A DNA stretch of 64,000 nucleotides. Source: Stutzerimonas stutzeri RCH2. GTDB taxonomy: Bacteria; Pseudomonadota; Gammaproteobacteria; Pseudomonadales; Pseudomonadaceae. The stretch covers positions 2,880,001 to 2,944,000 of the forward strand of contig NC_019936.1 of assembly GCF_000327065.1 (NCBI RefSeq). The letters run 5' to 3'. The first letter of the stretch is position 1, and the number at the start of each line of letters is the position of its first letter. Made by a program: the position numbers and the translations under genes. Positions 26,382-37,243 of the stretch are shown here, piece after piece. The notes under the pieces were generated by a model. It saw only the letters and a list, made by a program, of their open reading frames with translations. It did not search any database and was not told where the DNA came from.

Positions 26382-27380
26382 TCAACGCTCGCCTTCGGTC
26401 TGCTCCAGCGGCACCACGATAAGTGCGGCACGTTGCCCTTCTGCCACATCAGCCATGGGAAACAGGATGCGCGCGCCCGGCTCATCGATCACCCAGCGCG
26501 CCCCGTCATCCTCGGCCAGCACGCTGCCGAGCGGAAGTGGTGCGAAATTCTCGATATCGCTGGGCACGCACAAACGAAACCGCGGACTGCGCTTGATGAC
26601 TTCGCGAGAAATCTGCAGCAACTGCGGCAACGCATGTGCAGCGACTGGTGCCTCGCGCCCCTCGATCATGCCGTACAGGCCCCGCTCGAACTGCACGACC
26701 GCCACAGGCAGGCTCTCGCCCGCGCCCTCGGCAAGCTCCAGTGTGAACGCCTCGGCGCCGTAGCGGGTGGACGTCATCGCGCTGAAGGTCGAGGTGGCCT
26801 GGCGCTGCAGCAGCACACCCTCGATCGCCAGTCGGTCCAGACGAGTTAACGACTCGGCCGAGACCTGCTCACACTCTCGCCAGGGGCAGATCGCGAACTG
26901 GGCAAGGCGTGATGGGCGCAGCGCCGAGTGCAGGTCATAGTGACGACGCTGGCGTCCGGCCCCGCTGAAAAAACCGCCAACCAGCGCTTCGAGCTCCGCC
27001 GCACGGATGGCTTCACCGCCCCATACATCCGCATGCTCGCCGCGAAACAGGCGGTTCAGATCGTGCTCGACCTGTCGCACCATTCGGCGCATCGCTGCCG
27101 GATTGGCGAACAGCAGCAACAGCGGAGCACGCGGCCGCACATCGTCCCGCGCGAGCGCACGGACCAGGCGATCCAGAACATGTATGGGGATGAGTTCGTT
27201 GCCGTGAATGCCTGCCGAAAGCAGCAGGTCGAGGCCTTGATCCTGGCCAGGTGGCGGCGACACCAGCAATGCGCCGTCGGCCAGCCAGTGCAGCTTCACC
27301 CCGCGCGGGGTGAGCTGGACCTTCTCGCAGGGCTCGCGCCCGGCGAGGGTCAGTTCCAGCAGCTTGCCAAGGGCGAGCAT
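26382..27380 (-). CDS. astE: Succinylglutamate desuccinylase
   Basis: Zinc carboxypeptidase-like enzyme that splits N-succinylglutamate into succinate and glutamate, the last step of the arginine succinyltransferase (AST) pathway. It is 332 aa. Zinc ligands are in GIHGNELIP (His and Glu) and HYDLHSAL (His), and the catalytic Glu is in FTLELAEGAG. Only astC and a small gene accompany it. The astA, astD and astB genes expected between them are missing from this locus. Confidence 0.93.
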   Translation of the reverse strand: MLALGKLLELTLAGREPCEKVQLTPRGVKLHWLADGALLVSPPPGQDQGLDLLLSAGIHGNELIPIHVLDRLVRALARDDVRPRAPLLLLFANPAAMRRMVRQVEHDLNRLFRGEHADVWGGEAIRAAELEALVGGFFSGAGRQRRHYDLHSALRPSRLAQFAICPWRECEQVSAESLTRLDRLAIEGVLLQRQATSTFSAMTSTRYGAEAFTLELAEGAGESLPVAVVQFERGLYGMIEGREAPVAAHALPQLLQISREVIKRSPRFRLCVPSDIENFAPLPLGSVLAEDDGARWVIDEPGARILFPMADVAEGQRAALIVVPLEQTEGER

Positions 27381-27392
27381 GCCGGGGAATCG

Positions 27393-27674
27393 TCAGTGGT
27401 TGCAGTCAGGGCCGTGGACGTGCTCGTCGTCATCGGCTTCGGCCGGTTCCATTTCCAGCTGCAGGCTGACCAGATTGGTCGCCAGCGGACGCAGCACCAG
27501 ATTGGCGTACTCGGTGTCGCCATCCTCGACGTCTACACCGATCATCAGCTGACCGTTGCCAACCTGCTGAATCCATACCTCGCGACCCTGCCAGATCACG
27601 GCAAAACGGGTGCAGGAGGTTTCCAGTTGGGTTCCGTCAACATCTTCCAGAACCAGTTGCAGGCTATCGCTCAT
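27393..27674 (-). CDS. Conserved small protein of the ast locus, unknown function
   Basis: The 93-aa acidic protein begins MSDSLQLVLEDVDGTQLETS and has a beta-rich middle. Its tail (EADDDEHVHGPDCNH) could bind metal through His and Cys. GAGAG lies before the ATG. It sits 12 bp before astE and 55 bp after astC, so it is probably co-transcribed. A small gene is also found just before aruE in P. aeruginosa. No function is known. Confidence 0.75.
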   Translation of the reverse strand: MSDSLQLVLEDVDGTQLETSCTRFAVIWQGREVWIQQVGNGQLMIGVDVEDGDTEYANLVLRPLATNLVSLQLEMEPAEADDDEHVHGPDCNH

Positions 27675-27729
27675 TTAAATGCTCTCGCTAGTAGAACGCG
27701 CGACGCCAGCAGCGCCGCGCTTGGGATGA

Positions 27730-29091
<1,362 letters not shown>

Positions 29092-29781
29092 TCAGCCGAA
29101 GTGTTCCTGGTCCAGGGCGATCGCCTGGTCCAGCGTCTCCAACAGCGCCTTGCGCACTTTCAGTTTGGTGTTCTTGTGCGCCACCATATTGATCTTCTTC
29201 AGCTGCTCGGCTGTGGCTTTGGCGACTGCCAACAGCTCGCCGGCCGGCACTACCTTGTCAAGGAAGCCGGCATCGACCGCGCTCGCCGGATCGAACATCT
29301 CGCCGTTGATCACCGAGCGGTGGAATGCGGATTTGCGCAGACGGTCGCGCGCCAGTTCGATACCGGCATGGTGCATTGTCATGCCGATCTGCACTTCATT
29401 GAGGCCGATATGGAACGGCCCTTCGACACCGATGCGGTAATCCGAAGACAGCAGCAGAAACGCACCCTTGGCAATCGCATGCCCTGGGCAGGCGACGATG
29501 ACCGGGAACGGGTGCGCCAGCATCCGCCGCGCAAAGGTCGAGCCGGTGGCAACCAGGGCCATGGCGTTCTGTGGACTGGAGGTCATGACCTTCAGGTCGT
29601 AGCCACCGGAAAGAATGCCCGGCTGCCCGGTAAGAATCACGATCGCGCGGTCCTGCTCGGCACGATCCAGTGCAGCGTTGAGCGCCTCGAATACCGCAGG
29701 CGAGAGCGCATTGACCTTGCCATTGCACAGCGTCAGCGTGGCGACGCCGTCTTCGAATTGGTAAGAGACCAGCTCACTCAT
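29092..29781 (-). CDS. Crotonase/enoyl-CoA hydratase-isomerase family protein
   Basis: The 229-aa protein has the crotonase fold. The oxyanion-hole region reads LSGGYDLKVM, and GHAIAKGAFLLLSSDYRIG is the second family stretch. NEVQIGM follows, where a hydratase catalytic Glu may lie. Exact substrate cannot be read from sequence. It is a monocistronic unit ending at its own terminator. Confidence 0.88.
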   Translation of the reverse strand: MSELVSYQFEDGVATLTLCNGKVNALSPAVFEALNAALDRAEQDRAIVILTGQPGILSGGYDLKVMTSSPQNAMALVATGSTFARRMLAHPFPVIVACPGHAIAKGAFLLLSSDYRIGVEGPFHIGLNEVQIGMTMHHAGIELARDRLRKSAFHRSVINGEMFDPASAVDAGFLDKVVPAGELLAVAKATAEQLKKINMVAHKNTKLKVRKALLETLDQAIALDQEHFG

Positions 29782-29908
29782 GACGAGATTCCTTGTTTTT
29801 GAAGTGCGCAGACGTTACCCAGCACTCCGGTTCAGGTAAAGCACGATGACCGACCGACCGGTCACGCCTGGGACCTCAAATGCCGGCTAGAGTCATGGTT
29901 GCTGACGC

Positions 29909-31198
29909 TCAGGCATCCTGCTCGAAGGATGCGAGTGTCTGTGGATGCAGGATGGATTGCAGTTCCGGATCGGCGATATGCAACCCGAAGGAGCCGTCGG
30001 GCAAGCCAATGGAAATTCGATAGGGAGTGCCCTCTGCGTCCACCGTGACCTGGGCGAGGTCCAGATAGCGCGCAGCACAGCGCTGCTTGGCGGCATCGCG
30101 CAGGACCACGACGCGCGGCCGCAGCTGAAACTGCTTGTGTTTCTCCACCACCACGGCGACTTCACCAGTATGCAGTTCAACCAGTGTGCCGACCGGGAAC
30201 GCGCCCAGCCAGCGGATGAATTCCAGCACCAGATCCTCGTCAAACTGCCTGCCACTGCCACTGCGCAGAATCTCGAAAGCCGCCTGGACCGGTCGCGCGC
30301 AATCGTAGGCCCGATGGCTGGTGATTGCATCGAATGCATCGACGATGGTGATGATGCGCGTCATGTAGGAAATCTGCGCGGGTCCGGAACCTAACGGGTA
30401 GCCGGTGCCATCGAGCCGCTCATGGTGGCCGTACGCCGCATGCAGCGCTGCCTCAGGAACTCCCGGCTGCGCCCGAAGCGCTTCCAGGCCGAAGACCGGG
30501 TGCCGCTTGATGACTTCGAACTCCTGCGACGTCAGCTTGCCCGGCTTGTTGAGAATCTGCGGATCAATGCGCATCTTGCCGACGTCATGCAGCAGACCGG
30601 CCATGCCCAGCAACTGCAGCTTGTCATCCTGCAGCCCGAGATGGTTGCCGAACCCCATCGCCATGATCGAAACGGACAGGCAATGCAGGCTGGTATACAG
30701 ATCCTTGTTCTTCAGCCGAATCAGCCAGAGCATGGCGCTCTCGTTGCGCAGCATGCTTTCCAGATTGCGCTTGACCGCACCGTGGCACGCCCGGGTATCG
30801 ATGACCCGCCCATGCTGGACATCGGCGAGCACCTGCTCAATCAGCTGGGAGCCATCCTGGTAGGCCGAACGAGCTTCTTCCACTTCAGTCGAGAGCGCGT
30901 GATACGTACGCTCCTGCGGTTTGCGCGCACGCGGCGTAGCGGTTGCGACCGGAACACCGTGCTGCAGACGGACTCGCCGCGTATCGTCGACATAGACATA
31001 GTCACAACAGCTGCGAACCTTACGTATCTCACCGGGCGTCAGTAGCGGGAACCCCTGGAATGCGAAGTTCGTTTCGCTCCATGGTCGGTCCAGCTCGCAG
31101 ACATACATACCCAATTCCAGGCTGGCGACAGCCACCCGGCGACGGGTCGGCACCAACAGGGTATCGGTATGGTTGTCTGATTGGCTTGTCCGTCGCAT
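29909..31198 (-). CDS. DUF3391 and HD-GYP domain protein (c-di-GMP phosphodiesterase type)
   Basis: About 429 aa from the ATG at 31198. The N-terminal DUF3391 region (about 15-130) contains VASLELGMYVCELDRPW and YVYVDDTRRV. The HD-GYP domain (about 150-330) has GLLHDVGKMRIDPQILNKPGKL in overlapping parts and DGTGYPLGSG. A C-terminal beta-rich extension follows. Similar P. aeruginosa proteins hydrolyse c-di-GMP. An in-frame TTG lies 33 bp upstream without a ribosome-binding site, so the ATG is preferred. Confidence 0.88.
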   Translation of the reverse strand: MRRTSQSDNHTDTLLVPTRRRVAVASLELGMYVCELDRPWSETNFAFQGFPLLTPGEIRKVRSCCDYVYVDDTRRVRLQHGVPVATATPRARKPQERTYHALSTEVEEARSAYQDGSQLIEQVLADVQHGRVIDTRACHGAVKRNLESMLRNESAMLWLIRLKNKDLYTSLHCLSVSIMAMGFGNHLGLQDDKLQLLGMAGLLHDVGKMRIDPQILNKPGKLTSQEFEVIKRHPVFGLEALRAQPGVPEAALHAAYGHHERLDGTGYPLGSGPAQISYMTRIITIVDAFDAITSHRAYDCARPVQAAFEILRSGSGRQFDEDLVLEFIRWLGAFPVGTLVELHTGEVAVVVEKHKQFQLRPRVVVLRDAAKQRCAARYLDLAQVTVDAEGTPYRISIGLPDGSFGLHIADPELQSILHPQTLASFEQDA

Positions 31199-31339
31199 GG
31201 GACAGGTGCGCTCCGCTCGGCTTCTTTCCAAAATAACCCAGGCAGTGACCCGGGTTGCAACAGCAGTCTAGCGGAACATGCTGCCCGTCACCTGCGCGAA
31301 GCCGGATTTGTTAAGCGCATGAATAAGCTAAAAAAGTTT

Positions 31340-31368
31340 TTGCCAAAGGCAGTGCGTTCGATTACATT
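31340..31368 (+). promoter_or_regulatory. Promoter of tRNA-Ser
   Basis: TTGCCA (31340-31345) and TACATT (31363-31368) are spaced by 17 bp. A GC-rich GCGCGCCT discriminator follows, as in stringently controlled stable-RNA promoters. Transcription would begin near 31376, 28 bp before the tRNA. Confidence 0.7.
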
Positions 31369-31403
31369 AGCGCGCCTCGACGGACATGAACCTCCGTCGA
31401 TCC

Positions 31404-31493
31404 GGTGAGGTGTCCGAGCGGTTGAAGGAGCACGCCTGGAAAGTGTGTATACGAGAAATCGTATCAAGGGTTCGAATCCCTTCCTCACCGCCA
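31404..31493 (+). tRNA. tRNA-Ser (anticodon GGA)
   Basis: The 90-nt tRNA has acceptor arms GGTGAGG and CCTCACC, the D-arm GTCCGAGCGGTTGAAGGAGC, the anticodon loop CCTGGAAAG with GGA at 31438-31440, a long serine-type variable arm (TACGAGAAATCGTA) and the T-loop GGTTCGAATCC. The CCA end is encoded. It is nearly the same as E. coli tRNA-Ser(GGA). Confidence 0.97.
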
Positions 31494-31507
31494 TATTCGA
31501 ATCAAGC

Positions 31508-31543
31508 AAAACCCCTGACTTCATACGAAGTCAGGGGTTTTTG
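31508..31543 (+). terminator. Rho-independent terminator after tRNA-Ser
   Basis: ACCCCTGACTTC (31511-31522) pairs with GAAGTCAGGGGT (31527-31538) around ATAC and is followed by TTTTT. It starts 15 bp after the tRNA CCA. Confidence 0.9.
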
Positions 31544-31646
31544 CGTTTAAGGTCCAACGCTCGCCTGCCATACATCCGCCGTCGGTTGCCGCCCTGACCA
31601 AAGCTGTAGCAGATTCGCCCTTCTCTCCTCTTTCGAGACGAAGCCC

Positions 31647-32072
31647 ATGGGCGACCCTTATGATCTGCAGCGTTTCGTCGATGCCCAGCAGGCTCACTAC
31701 GAGCAAGCGCTTAATGAACTGCGCAGCGGCCGAAAGCATTCGCACTGGATGTGGTTCATCTTTCCGCAACTTCAGGGCCTGGGCCGTAGCGCCATGGCAC
31801 AGCGCTACGCCATCTCGGGTCGCGATGAAGCAATCGCTTACCTGCAGCACCCTTTACTGGGAGCGAGGCTGCGGGCGTGCACCGAGGCGATGCTCGAACA
31901 CGGCACTCGCAGCGCTCGACAGATCCTGGGTAGCCCGGATGACCTGAAATTTCATTCCAGCATGACGCTATTTGCCCAGGCGGCATCGGACCCAGCGCTA
32001 TTCGAACAGGCCTTACAGGTCTTTTTCAACGGCCGACCGGATCCGGCCAGCCTGGAGCGACTGAGCGACTGA
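31647..32072 (+). CDS. DUF1810-family protein
   Basis: The 141-aa soluble helical protein has the DUF1810 hallmark stretches DLQRFVDAQQAHYEQAL, GRKHSHWMWFIFPQLQGLG and SPDDLKFHSSMTLFA. Members such as YcfL/YkkA-like proteins have no well-defined function. It is a single gene between the tRNA terminator and a convergent secreted-protein gene. Confidence 0.88.
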   Translation: MGDPYDLQRFVDAQQAHYEQALNELRSGRKHSHWMWFIFPQLQGLGRSAMAQRYAISGRDEAIAYLQHPLLGARLRACTEAMLEHGTRSARQILGSPDDLKFHSSMTLFAQAASDPALFEQALQVFFNGRPDPASLERLSD

Positions 32073-32106
32073 GCAGCGACAGCGCTGCACAGCCATGCCA
32101 AACCAC

Positions 32107-32619
32107 TTAACGTTGACCGGCAGCACCACCCATCGCACCGCCAGTCGCAGCGCCTCCGCTGTCCGCGCCGCCGGCTTCGTTACCGCCACCTGTTCCGATT
32201 CCACCCGGCGGTGTGACACCACCCTGACCCGCGTTTCCATTGGCACCACCCGGAGTCGCCTGCGGCTGCGTAGTACCCGGAGCAGGAGTGGTTCCCAAGC
32301 CACGATTCGGCTGTTGCACATTGTCCTGGGCGCTCGGCAGACCGGTACCGGCGGGCCGGTTCGCGGCGCCGGGCGCATTGGGCTGTGGATTGATGGCATC
32401 GCTCTGCACGCCGCCGCGATTGAGGCCCTGCGCATCGTTCCCGGTCGCCGCAGGCTCGCGGATATGGTTGATATCTCGGCCGATCTGCTGGCGATTTTCC
32501 TCCAAGTCGGCACCCATCTGCTCGCGCTCCTGCTGCAGGGTCATATTCTCCTGCTGGGCGAACGCAGCCGTCGAAACGGCAGCGAGCAGCAGTATCAGCG
32601 ATAGCTTCGGCTTGTTCAT
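32107..32619 (-). CDS. Secreted low-complexity Gly/Asn/Pro/Gln-rich protein
   Basis: The 170-aa protein starts at the ATG at 32619, with GGAGG upstream. A Sec signal peptide (MNKPKLSLILLLAAVSTAAFA) is followed by a charged helix (about 25-55, QQEREQMGADLEENRQQI) and a long low-complexity tail rich in G, A, P, N, Q and T. No catalytic domain is visible. The tail should be disordered in the periplasm or outside the cell. Function unknown. Confidence 0.75.
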   Translation of the reverse strand: MNKPKLSLILLLAAVSTAAFAQQENMTLQQEREQMGADLEENRQQIGRDINHIREPAATGNDAQGLNRGGVQSDAINPQPNAPGAANRPAGTGLPSAQDNVQQPNRGLGTTPAPGTTQPQATPGGANGNAGQGGVTPPGGIGTGGGNEAGGADSGGAATGGAMGGAAGQR

Positions 32620-32846
32620 TGGTTGCCCTCCGATTGGGTTACTCAAGGAAGACAACCAAAAGCCCGGCGCAACTTCATTGACCCGTCAATTTACTGGTGC
32701 GGAACTTGCTTGCTCATTTATAGCCAGGCGAACGTCCGGTACGTCTCGTTTCCGTCGCACGATTTATGGAAATCACAAACACCGTACCGTCTCGGTCCTT
32801 TCGGCAAGGCGACAATTCGCTGCACACAAGAATAAAAGGCCATGTC

Positions 32847-32942
32847 ATGCTCAAGCAGAAGAAGTTCCGGCAGGCGACCCTGATCGTCATCGCCACGGCA
32901 GTGATTCTGATCCTGCCCAATCTGACCCGTATATTCAGCTGA
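32847..32942 (+). CDS. 31-residue single-TM membrane peptide
   Basis: A short frame encodes MLKQKKFRQATLIVIATAV followed by ILILPNLTRIFS and TGA. A basic N-terminus (K, Q, K, K, R) precedes one hydrophobic segment (about 11-25), the pattern of small inner-membrane proteins. AAAAGG lies seven bases before the ATG. The rhodanese gene starts 35 bp downstream and may be co-transcribed. Coding is inferred from these features alone. Confidence 0.5.
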   Translation: MLKQKKFRQATLIVIATAVILILPNLTRIFS

Positions 32943-32977
32943 GCGCGCGCCTCAGGCGCGCCCATGAGGAAGCCCTG

Positions 32978-33334
32978 ATGCGTACGCCCGCCCTGTTCGT
33001 TTTACTTGCGTTAAGCCTCGGCGCCACGGCCGGCGAGATCGACCGAACCACCGCGCTGCAGGTCATGCAACAACCGGACGCTGTTCTGATTGATGTCAGG
33101 ACCGCCGAAGAATTCGCCGAAGGTGCGCTACCTGGCGCCAGACGAATCGAGACACCAGATCTTGCCCAGCGCATCGGCAATATCGCGCCCGACAAGGACA
33201 CACCCGTGGTGCTCTACTGCCGCAGCGGCCGGCGCTCGTCGGCCGCGCAGGAGGTCTTGGAGAAGCTTGGCTACAGCCAGGTCATCAATGCCGGCGGCTA
33301 CGATCAGCTTGCCGCCATCCTGCAGCGCAACTGA
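32978..33334 (+). CDS. Periplasmic rhodanese-like sulfurtransferase
   Basis: The 118-aa single-domain rhodanese has a signal peptide (MRTPALFVLLALSLGATA). The domain runs from AVLIDVRTAEEFAEGALPGA to the active-site loop CRSGRRS, with a persulfide-forming Cys, and ends in YSQVINAGGYDQL. GAGGA lies eight bases upstream of the ATG. It resembles PspE-type sulfurtransferases. The acceptor is unknown. Confidence 0.88.
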   Translation: MRTPALFVLLALSLGATAGEIDRTTALQVMQQPDAVLIDVRTAEEFAEGALPGARRIETPDLAQRIGNIAPDKDTPVVLYCRSGRRSSAAQEVLEKLGYSQVINAGGYDQLAAILQRN

Positions 33335-33464
33335 AGCGCGCATTCGCCGATAGCGCCTGCCACGCTCGCCCTGCCGGCCACCGACAAGGGAACTTATGCG
33401 CAGCAAGGACCACTGAAAAACGTGGTCTTTGCCGCATCAAGCGCACCCTTGCCGGAGGATATGG

Positions 33465-34607
33465 ATGAATTGGGACGCCCTGCTCAACGAGACATTCTGG
33501 ATCAACCTGGCGATCGTGCTGGGCATCACCATCGTCAGTTTTCTGGTCCTGCGCACCATTCTTGGCATCGTGACCCGGCGCCTGAGCAAGCTGGCGAGCG
33601 GAGCGAAAACCAAGTTTCTCGGCATCGCCGCCGAACTGCTTTCACGCACCAGCAACCTGCTGATTCTGGCGTTCTCGCTGCTCATCGCCCTGAAGACGGT
33701 CGAATTGTCGCCACGCTGGGAATCGACCATGTCCCACGGCTGGTTCATCGCCTTGGCGTTCCAGTTCGCACTGTGGATGGACACCGGCGTGCGTCTCTGG
33801 ATGGAAAGCCTGACCCGCGACGGCAAGGCACGCAATCCGGTCACCACCACCATCATCGGCATCATGATCCGCATCGTGGTCTGGACCATGATGCTGCTGT
33901 CGATCCTCGCCAACCTGGGCGTCGACATCACCGCCATGGTCGCCAGCCTCGGTGTCGGCGGTATCGCCATCGCCCTGGCCGTGCAGACGCTACTGAGCGA
34001 CATCTTCGCCTCGCTTTCCATCGGCGTGGACAAGCCCTTCGAGATTGGCGACTTCGTGGTGTTCGGCGAGGTGGCCGGCAACATCGAGCACATCGGTCTG
34101 AAGACCACGCGCATCCGCGCACTCAGCGGTGAGCAGGTGGTGATTGCCAACGCGGATCTGCTGCGCCAGATCGTGCACAACTACAAGCGCATGAACACCC
34201 GGCGAATCGTGTTCAAGTTCGGCATCACCTACAACACGCCCACCGACAAGGTGAAAGAGGTCGCGGCACTGGTGAAGCGCATCATCGACGGCATCGAAGT
34301 GGCCAAGTTCGACCGTGCGCATTTTCTCGGCTTCGACGACAGCCAGCTGACCTTCGAGGTCGTCTACATCATGCAGGTCTCGGACTACAACCGGTACATG
34401 GACACCCAGCAGGAGATCAACCTGGCGCTGCTCGAGGGCATGCGCGAGATGGGCGTGCAGTTCGCCTTCCCGACCCGCAGCGTGGAGTTCATCGGTGGCA
34501 GCCTGCCGGAAATAAGCGTGGCCGGCGTCCCGCAGGAAAAACCCGCCGCCAACCAGAACGGAGTAGACGCCGAGCGCCAATCCCGCGACGCCCAGCCACG
34601 CGCTTGA
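33465..34607 (+). CDS. MscS-family mechanosensitive ion channel
   Basis: The 380-aa inner-membrane protein begins at the ATG at 33465 after GGAGG. It has about four to five TM segments. The pore-lining helix reads ASLGVGGIAIALAVQTLLSDIFAS in overlapping parts, and the beta domain begins DKPFEIGDFVVFGEVAGNIEHIG. The C-terminal cytoplasmic part continues to about residue 350, and the last 30 residues look disordered. It acts as a pressure release valve or a related channel. Confidence 0.9.
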   Translation: MNWDALLNETFWINLAIVLGITIVSFLVLRTILGIVTRRLSKLASGAKTKFLGIAAELLSRTSNLLILAFSLLIALKTVELSPRWESTMSHGWFIALAFQFALWMDTGVRLWMESLTRDGKARNPVTTTIIGIMIRIVVWTMMLLSILANLGVDITAMVASLGVGGIAIALAVQTLLSDIFASLSIGVDKPFEIGDFVVFGEVAGNIEHIGLKTTRIRALSGEQVVIANADLLRQIVHNYKRMNTRRIVFKFGITYNTPTDKVKEVAALVKRIIDGIEVAKFDRAHFLGFDDSQLTFEVVYIMQVSDYNRYMDTQQEINLALLEGMREMGVQFAFPTRSVEFIGGSLPEISVAGVPQEKPAANQNGVDAERQSRDAQPRA

Positions 34608-34716
34608 CCCATCCCGGTGTCGCCGCAACCCGCGGCTACACCTCGTCCCTTCGCCGCAGCGGCGCAAGCGCCTATGCTGAAGACGGAAGCTTTTCGAACC
34701 TAAAAGGATAAGACTC

Positions 34717-37183
34717 ATGACGCTGCTCTGGTTACTGGTCCTGCTGCTCGGCATCGCTGTACTCGCCCACCTGCGCGTGTCGCCGGTGCCGGCGCTGGTG
34801 ATCGTCGCCACCTACCTGATCTTCATGACGACCGCCGACACGTCCGGCGTGGTGGTATTCCTGCTCTGGTTGACATTGATTGCCGTCGCGGTGCCGCTGC
34901 TAGTCGCGGATGTTCGCCGCAAGTATTTCAGCGGGCCGATGTTCGACTGGTTCAAGAAGGTGCTACCGCCGATTTCCGCCACCGAGCGCGACGCCATCGA
35001 CGCTGGCACCGTGTGGTGGGACGGCGAGCTGTTCAGCGGCCGCCCGAACTGGGACACCCTGCTCGGCTATCCGAAGGCGCGCCTGACCGCGGAAGAACAA
35101 GCCTTCCTCGACGGCCCTACCGAAACGCTCTGCGCACTGGTCAGCGAATGGGATATCGCGCAACGAATGGACCTGCCGCCGGCCGCCTGGGAGTACATCA
35201 AGGCCGAAGGCTTCTTTGCCCTGATCATCCCCAAGGAATACGGCGGCAAGGGCTTTTCCGCCTATGCCCATTCGCAGATCGTGATGAAGCTGGCGACCCG
35301 CAGCGGCGACCTGGCCAGCACCGTCATGGTGCCCAACTCCCTCGGCCCAGCCGAGCTGCTGATGCACTACGGCACTGAAGAGCAGCGCAACCACTACCTG
35401 CCACGCCTCGCCAACGGCACCGATATCCCCTGCTTCGCCCTGACTGGCCCCTACGCCGGCTCCGACGCCGGCGCGATGAACGACAGCGGCGTGATCTGCC
35501 GCGGCCAATGGCAAGGCGAAGAAGTGCTCGGCCTGCGCCTGAACTGGGAGAAGCGCTACATCACCCTCGGCCCGGTGGCGACCCTGCTCGGTGTGGCCTT
35601 CAAGACCTACGACCCGGATCACCTGCTCGGCGATGAGGAAGAACTGGGCATTAGCCTGGCGCTGATCCCCACCGACACCCCCGGCGTCGACATTGGCCGC
35701 CGTCACTTGCCACTCGGCGCAGCCTTCATGAACGGGCCGAACTGGGGCAAGGACGTCTTCGTGCCGCTGGAAGCGATCATCGGCGGCCGCGACATGATCG
35801 GCAAAGGCTGGATGATGTTGATGAACTGCCTGTCGGTCGGTCGTTCCATTTCCCTGCCCGCGACCGGCACCAGCGCCGCCAAGGTCTGCAGCTACGTGGG
35901 TGGCCGCTATGCGCAGGTCCGCGAGCAGTTCAATGTCCCGCTGGCCGCCTTCGAAGGCATTCAGGAGCCACTGGCGCGCATCGGCGGCAACGCCTGGCTG
36001 ATGGATGCCGCGCGCATCCTTACCGCCAACGCCGTCGACCTGGACCGCCAACGCCGTCGACCTGGGCGAAAAGCCCTCGGTGCTGTCGGCGATACTCAAG
36101 TACCACCTCACCGAGCGCGGCCGCGCGTGCATTACCGATGCCATGGATATTCACGGCGGCAAGGGCATCATCCTCGGCCCGAACAATTACCTGGGACGGC
36201 TGTGGCTGTCGGCGCCGATCTCCATCACCGTCGAAGGCGCCAACATCCTTTCGCGCAACCTGATGATCTTCGGCCAGGGCGCAATCCGCTGCCACCCGTT
36301 CGTGCTGCGTGAGATGGAGCTGGTCCACGAGACGGATCGCGAAGCGGCAGTCGTGAAGTTCGACGACTTGCTGATGCAGCACATCGGCTTCGCCGTCAGC
36401 AATACCGCCAGCACCCTGCTGCTGGGGCTGAGCTTCGGTCTGATGGGGCGAGTGCCAGGGACGAGCGTCACCCAGCCCTACTTCCGCGCGCTCAACCGCA
36501 TCGCCGCGGCGTTCGCCATGCTGGCGGACCTGTCGATGATGCTGCTGGGTGGCGAACTCAAGCGCCGCGAACGGCTGTCAGCACGTCTGGGCGACGTACT
36601 CAGCCATCTCTATCTCGCCTCCGCAGCGCTCAAGCAGTTCCATGACCTCGGCCACCCGACCGCGCAGGAGCCACTGCTGCGCTGGGCGCTGGAAGATTGC
36701 CTGGAGAAAGCCGAAAGCGCGCTACGTGACGTGCTGGCCAACTTCCCCAACCGCATCCTCGGGCACCTGCTGCATGCCTTGGTATTCCCCTTCGGCGCAC
36801 GCCACAAAGGGCCGTCGGATGTACTGGACGCCGAAGTCGCCGCCCTGCTCGGCCGTCCGGAGGGCGATCCGGCGTTGGAAAGCATTCTCGACGGCATGTA
36901 TCGCCCGCATGATCCAGAGCAGCCCCTCGGTTCACTGAAGCACGCGTTCGAGGCCATTGCCAGCAGTCAGGGCACGGCGAAGAAACTGGCCAAGGCGGTG
37001 AAGGCCGGCACCGTACAACCCGCCCCCGGCGAGAGCCTGGTCGACGCAGCATTGACGGCCGGTGTCATCGACGCCGTCGAAGCTGAGCAGCTGCGAACGG
37101 CGGAACTCGCTCGACGCAAGGTCATCGACGTCGACGACTTCGCCAAGGAAGCGCTGGAACTGCAGGAAGGCCGTATCCGCTGA
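34717..37183 (+). pseudogene. fadE: Acyl-CoA dehydrogenase FadE, broken by a 22-bp tandem duplication
   Basis: Membrane-anchored FadE, the first oxidation step of fatty-acid beta-oxidation. The first frame (34717 onward) has two N-terminal TM segments, then the dehydrogenase domain (IIPKEYGGKGF, FALTGPYAGSDAGAMNDSG, SVGRSISLPATG). At 36066 the frame is lost, and the rest (DAMDIHGGKGIILGPNNYLG, SITVEGANILSRNLMIFGQG and the C-terminal helical region) continues in another frame to 37183. A perfect 22-bp duplication causes the shift. Deleting one copy gives a continuous 814-aa protein, the size expected for Pseudomonas FadE. As written, the protein would stop at 36312. Confidence 0.88.
36022..36065 (+). 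repeat. Perfect 22-bp tandem duplication inside fadE
   Basis: Bases 36022-36043 are repeated exactly at 36044-36065 (unit begins ACCGCCAACGCC and ends GACCTGG). The extra 22 bp shift the frame by one. Removal restores the Ala-Asn-Ala-Val-Asp-Leu-Gly-Glu-Lys reading. Confidence 0.95.
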
Positions 37184-37198
37184 CGGCACCGACGCGAC

Positions 37199-37239
37199 CG
37201 CAGCGCAGGGTGAGCCCTGGAAGCTCACCCGACGCTGCG
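37199..37239. terminator. Long hairpin between convergent fadE and rstB
   Basis: GCAGCG and CGCTGC form an outer stem, and GGGTGAGC with GCTCACCC an inner stem, all in the 60-bp gap between two convergent stops. It lacks a T-run. A shared transcription end is likely from its position. Confidence 0.5.
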
Positions 37240-37243
37240 ACGC

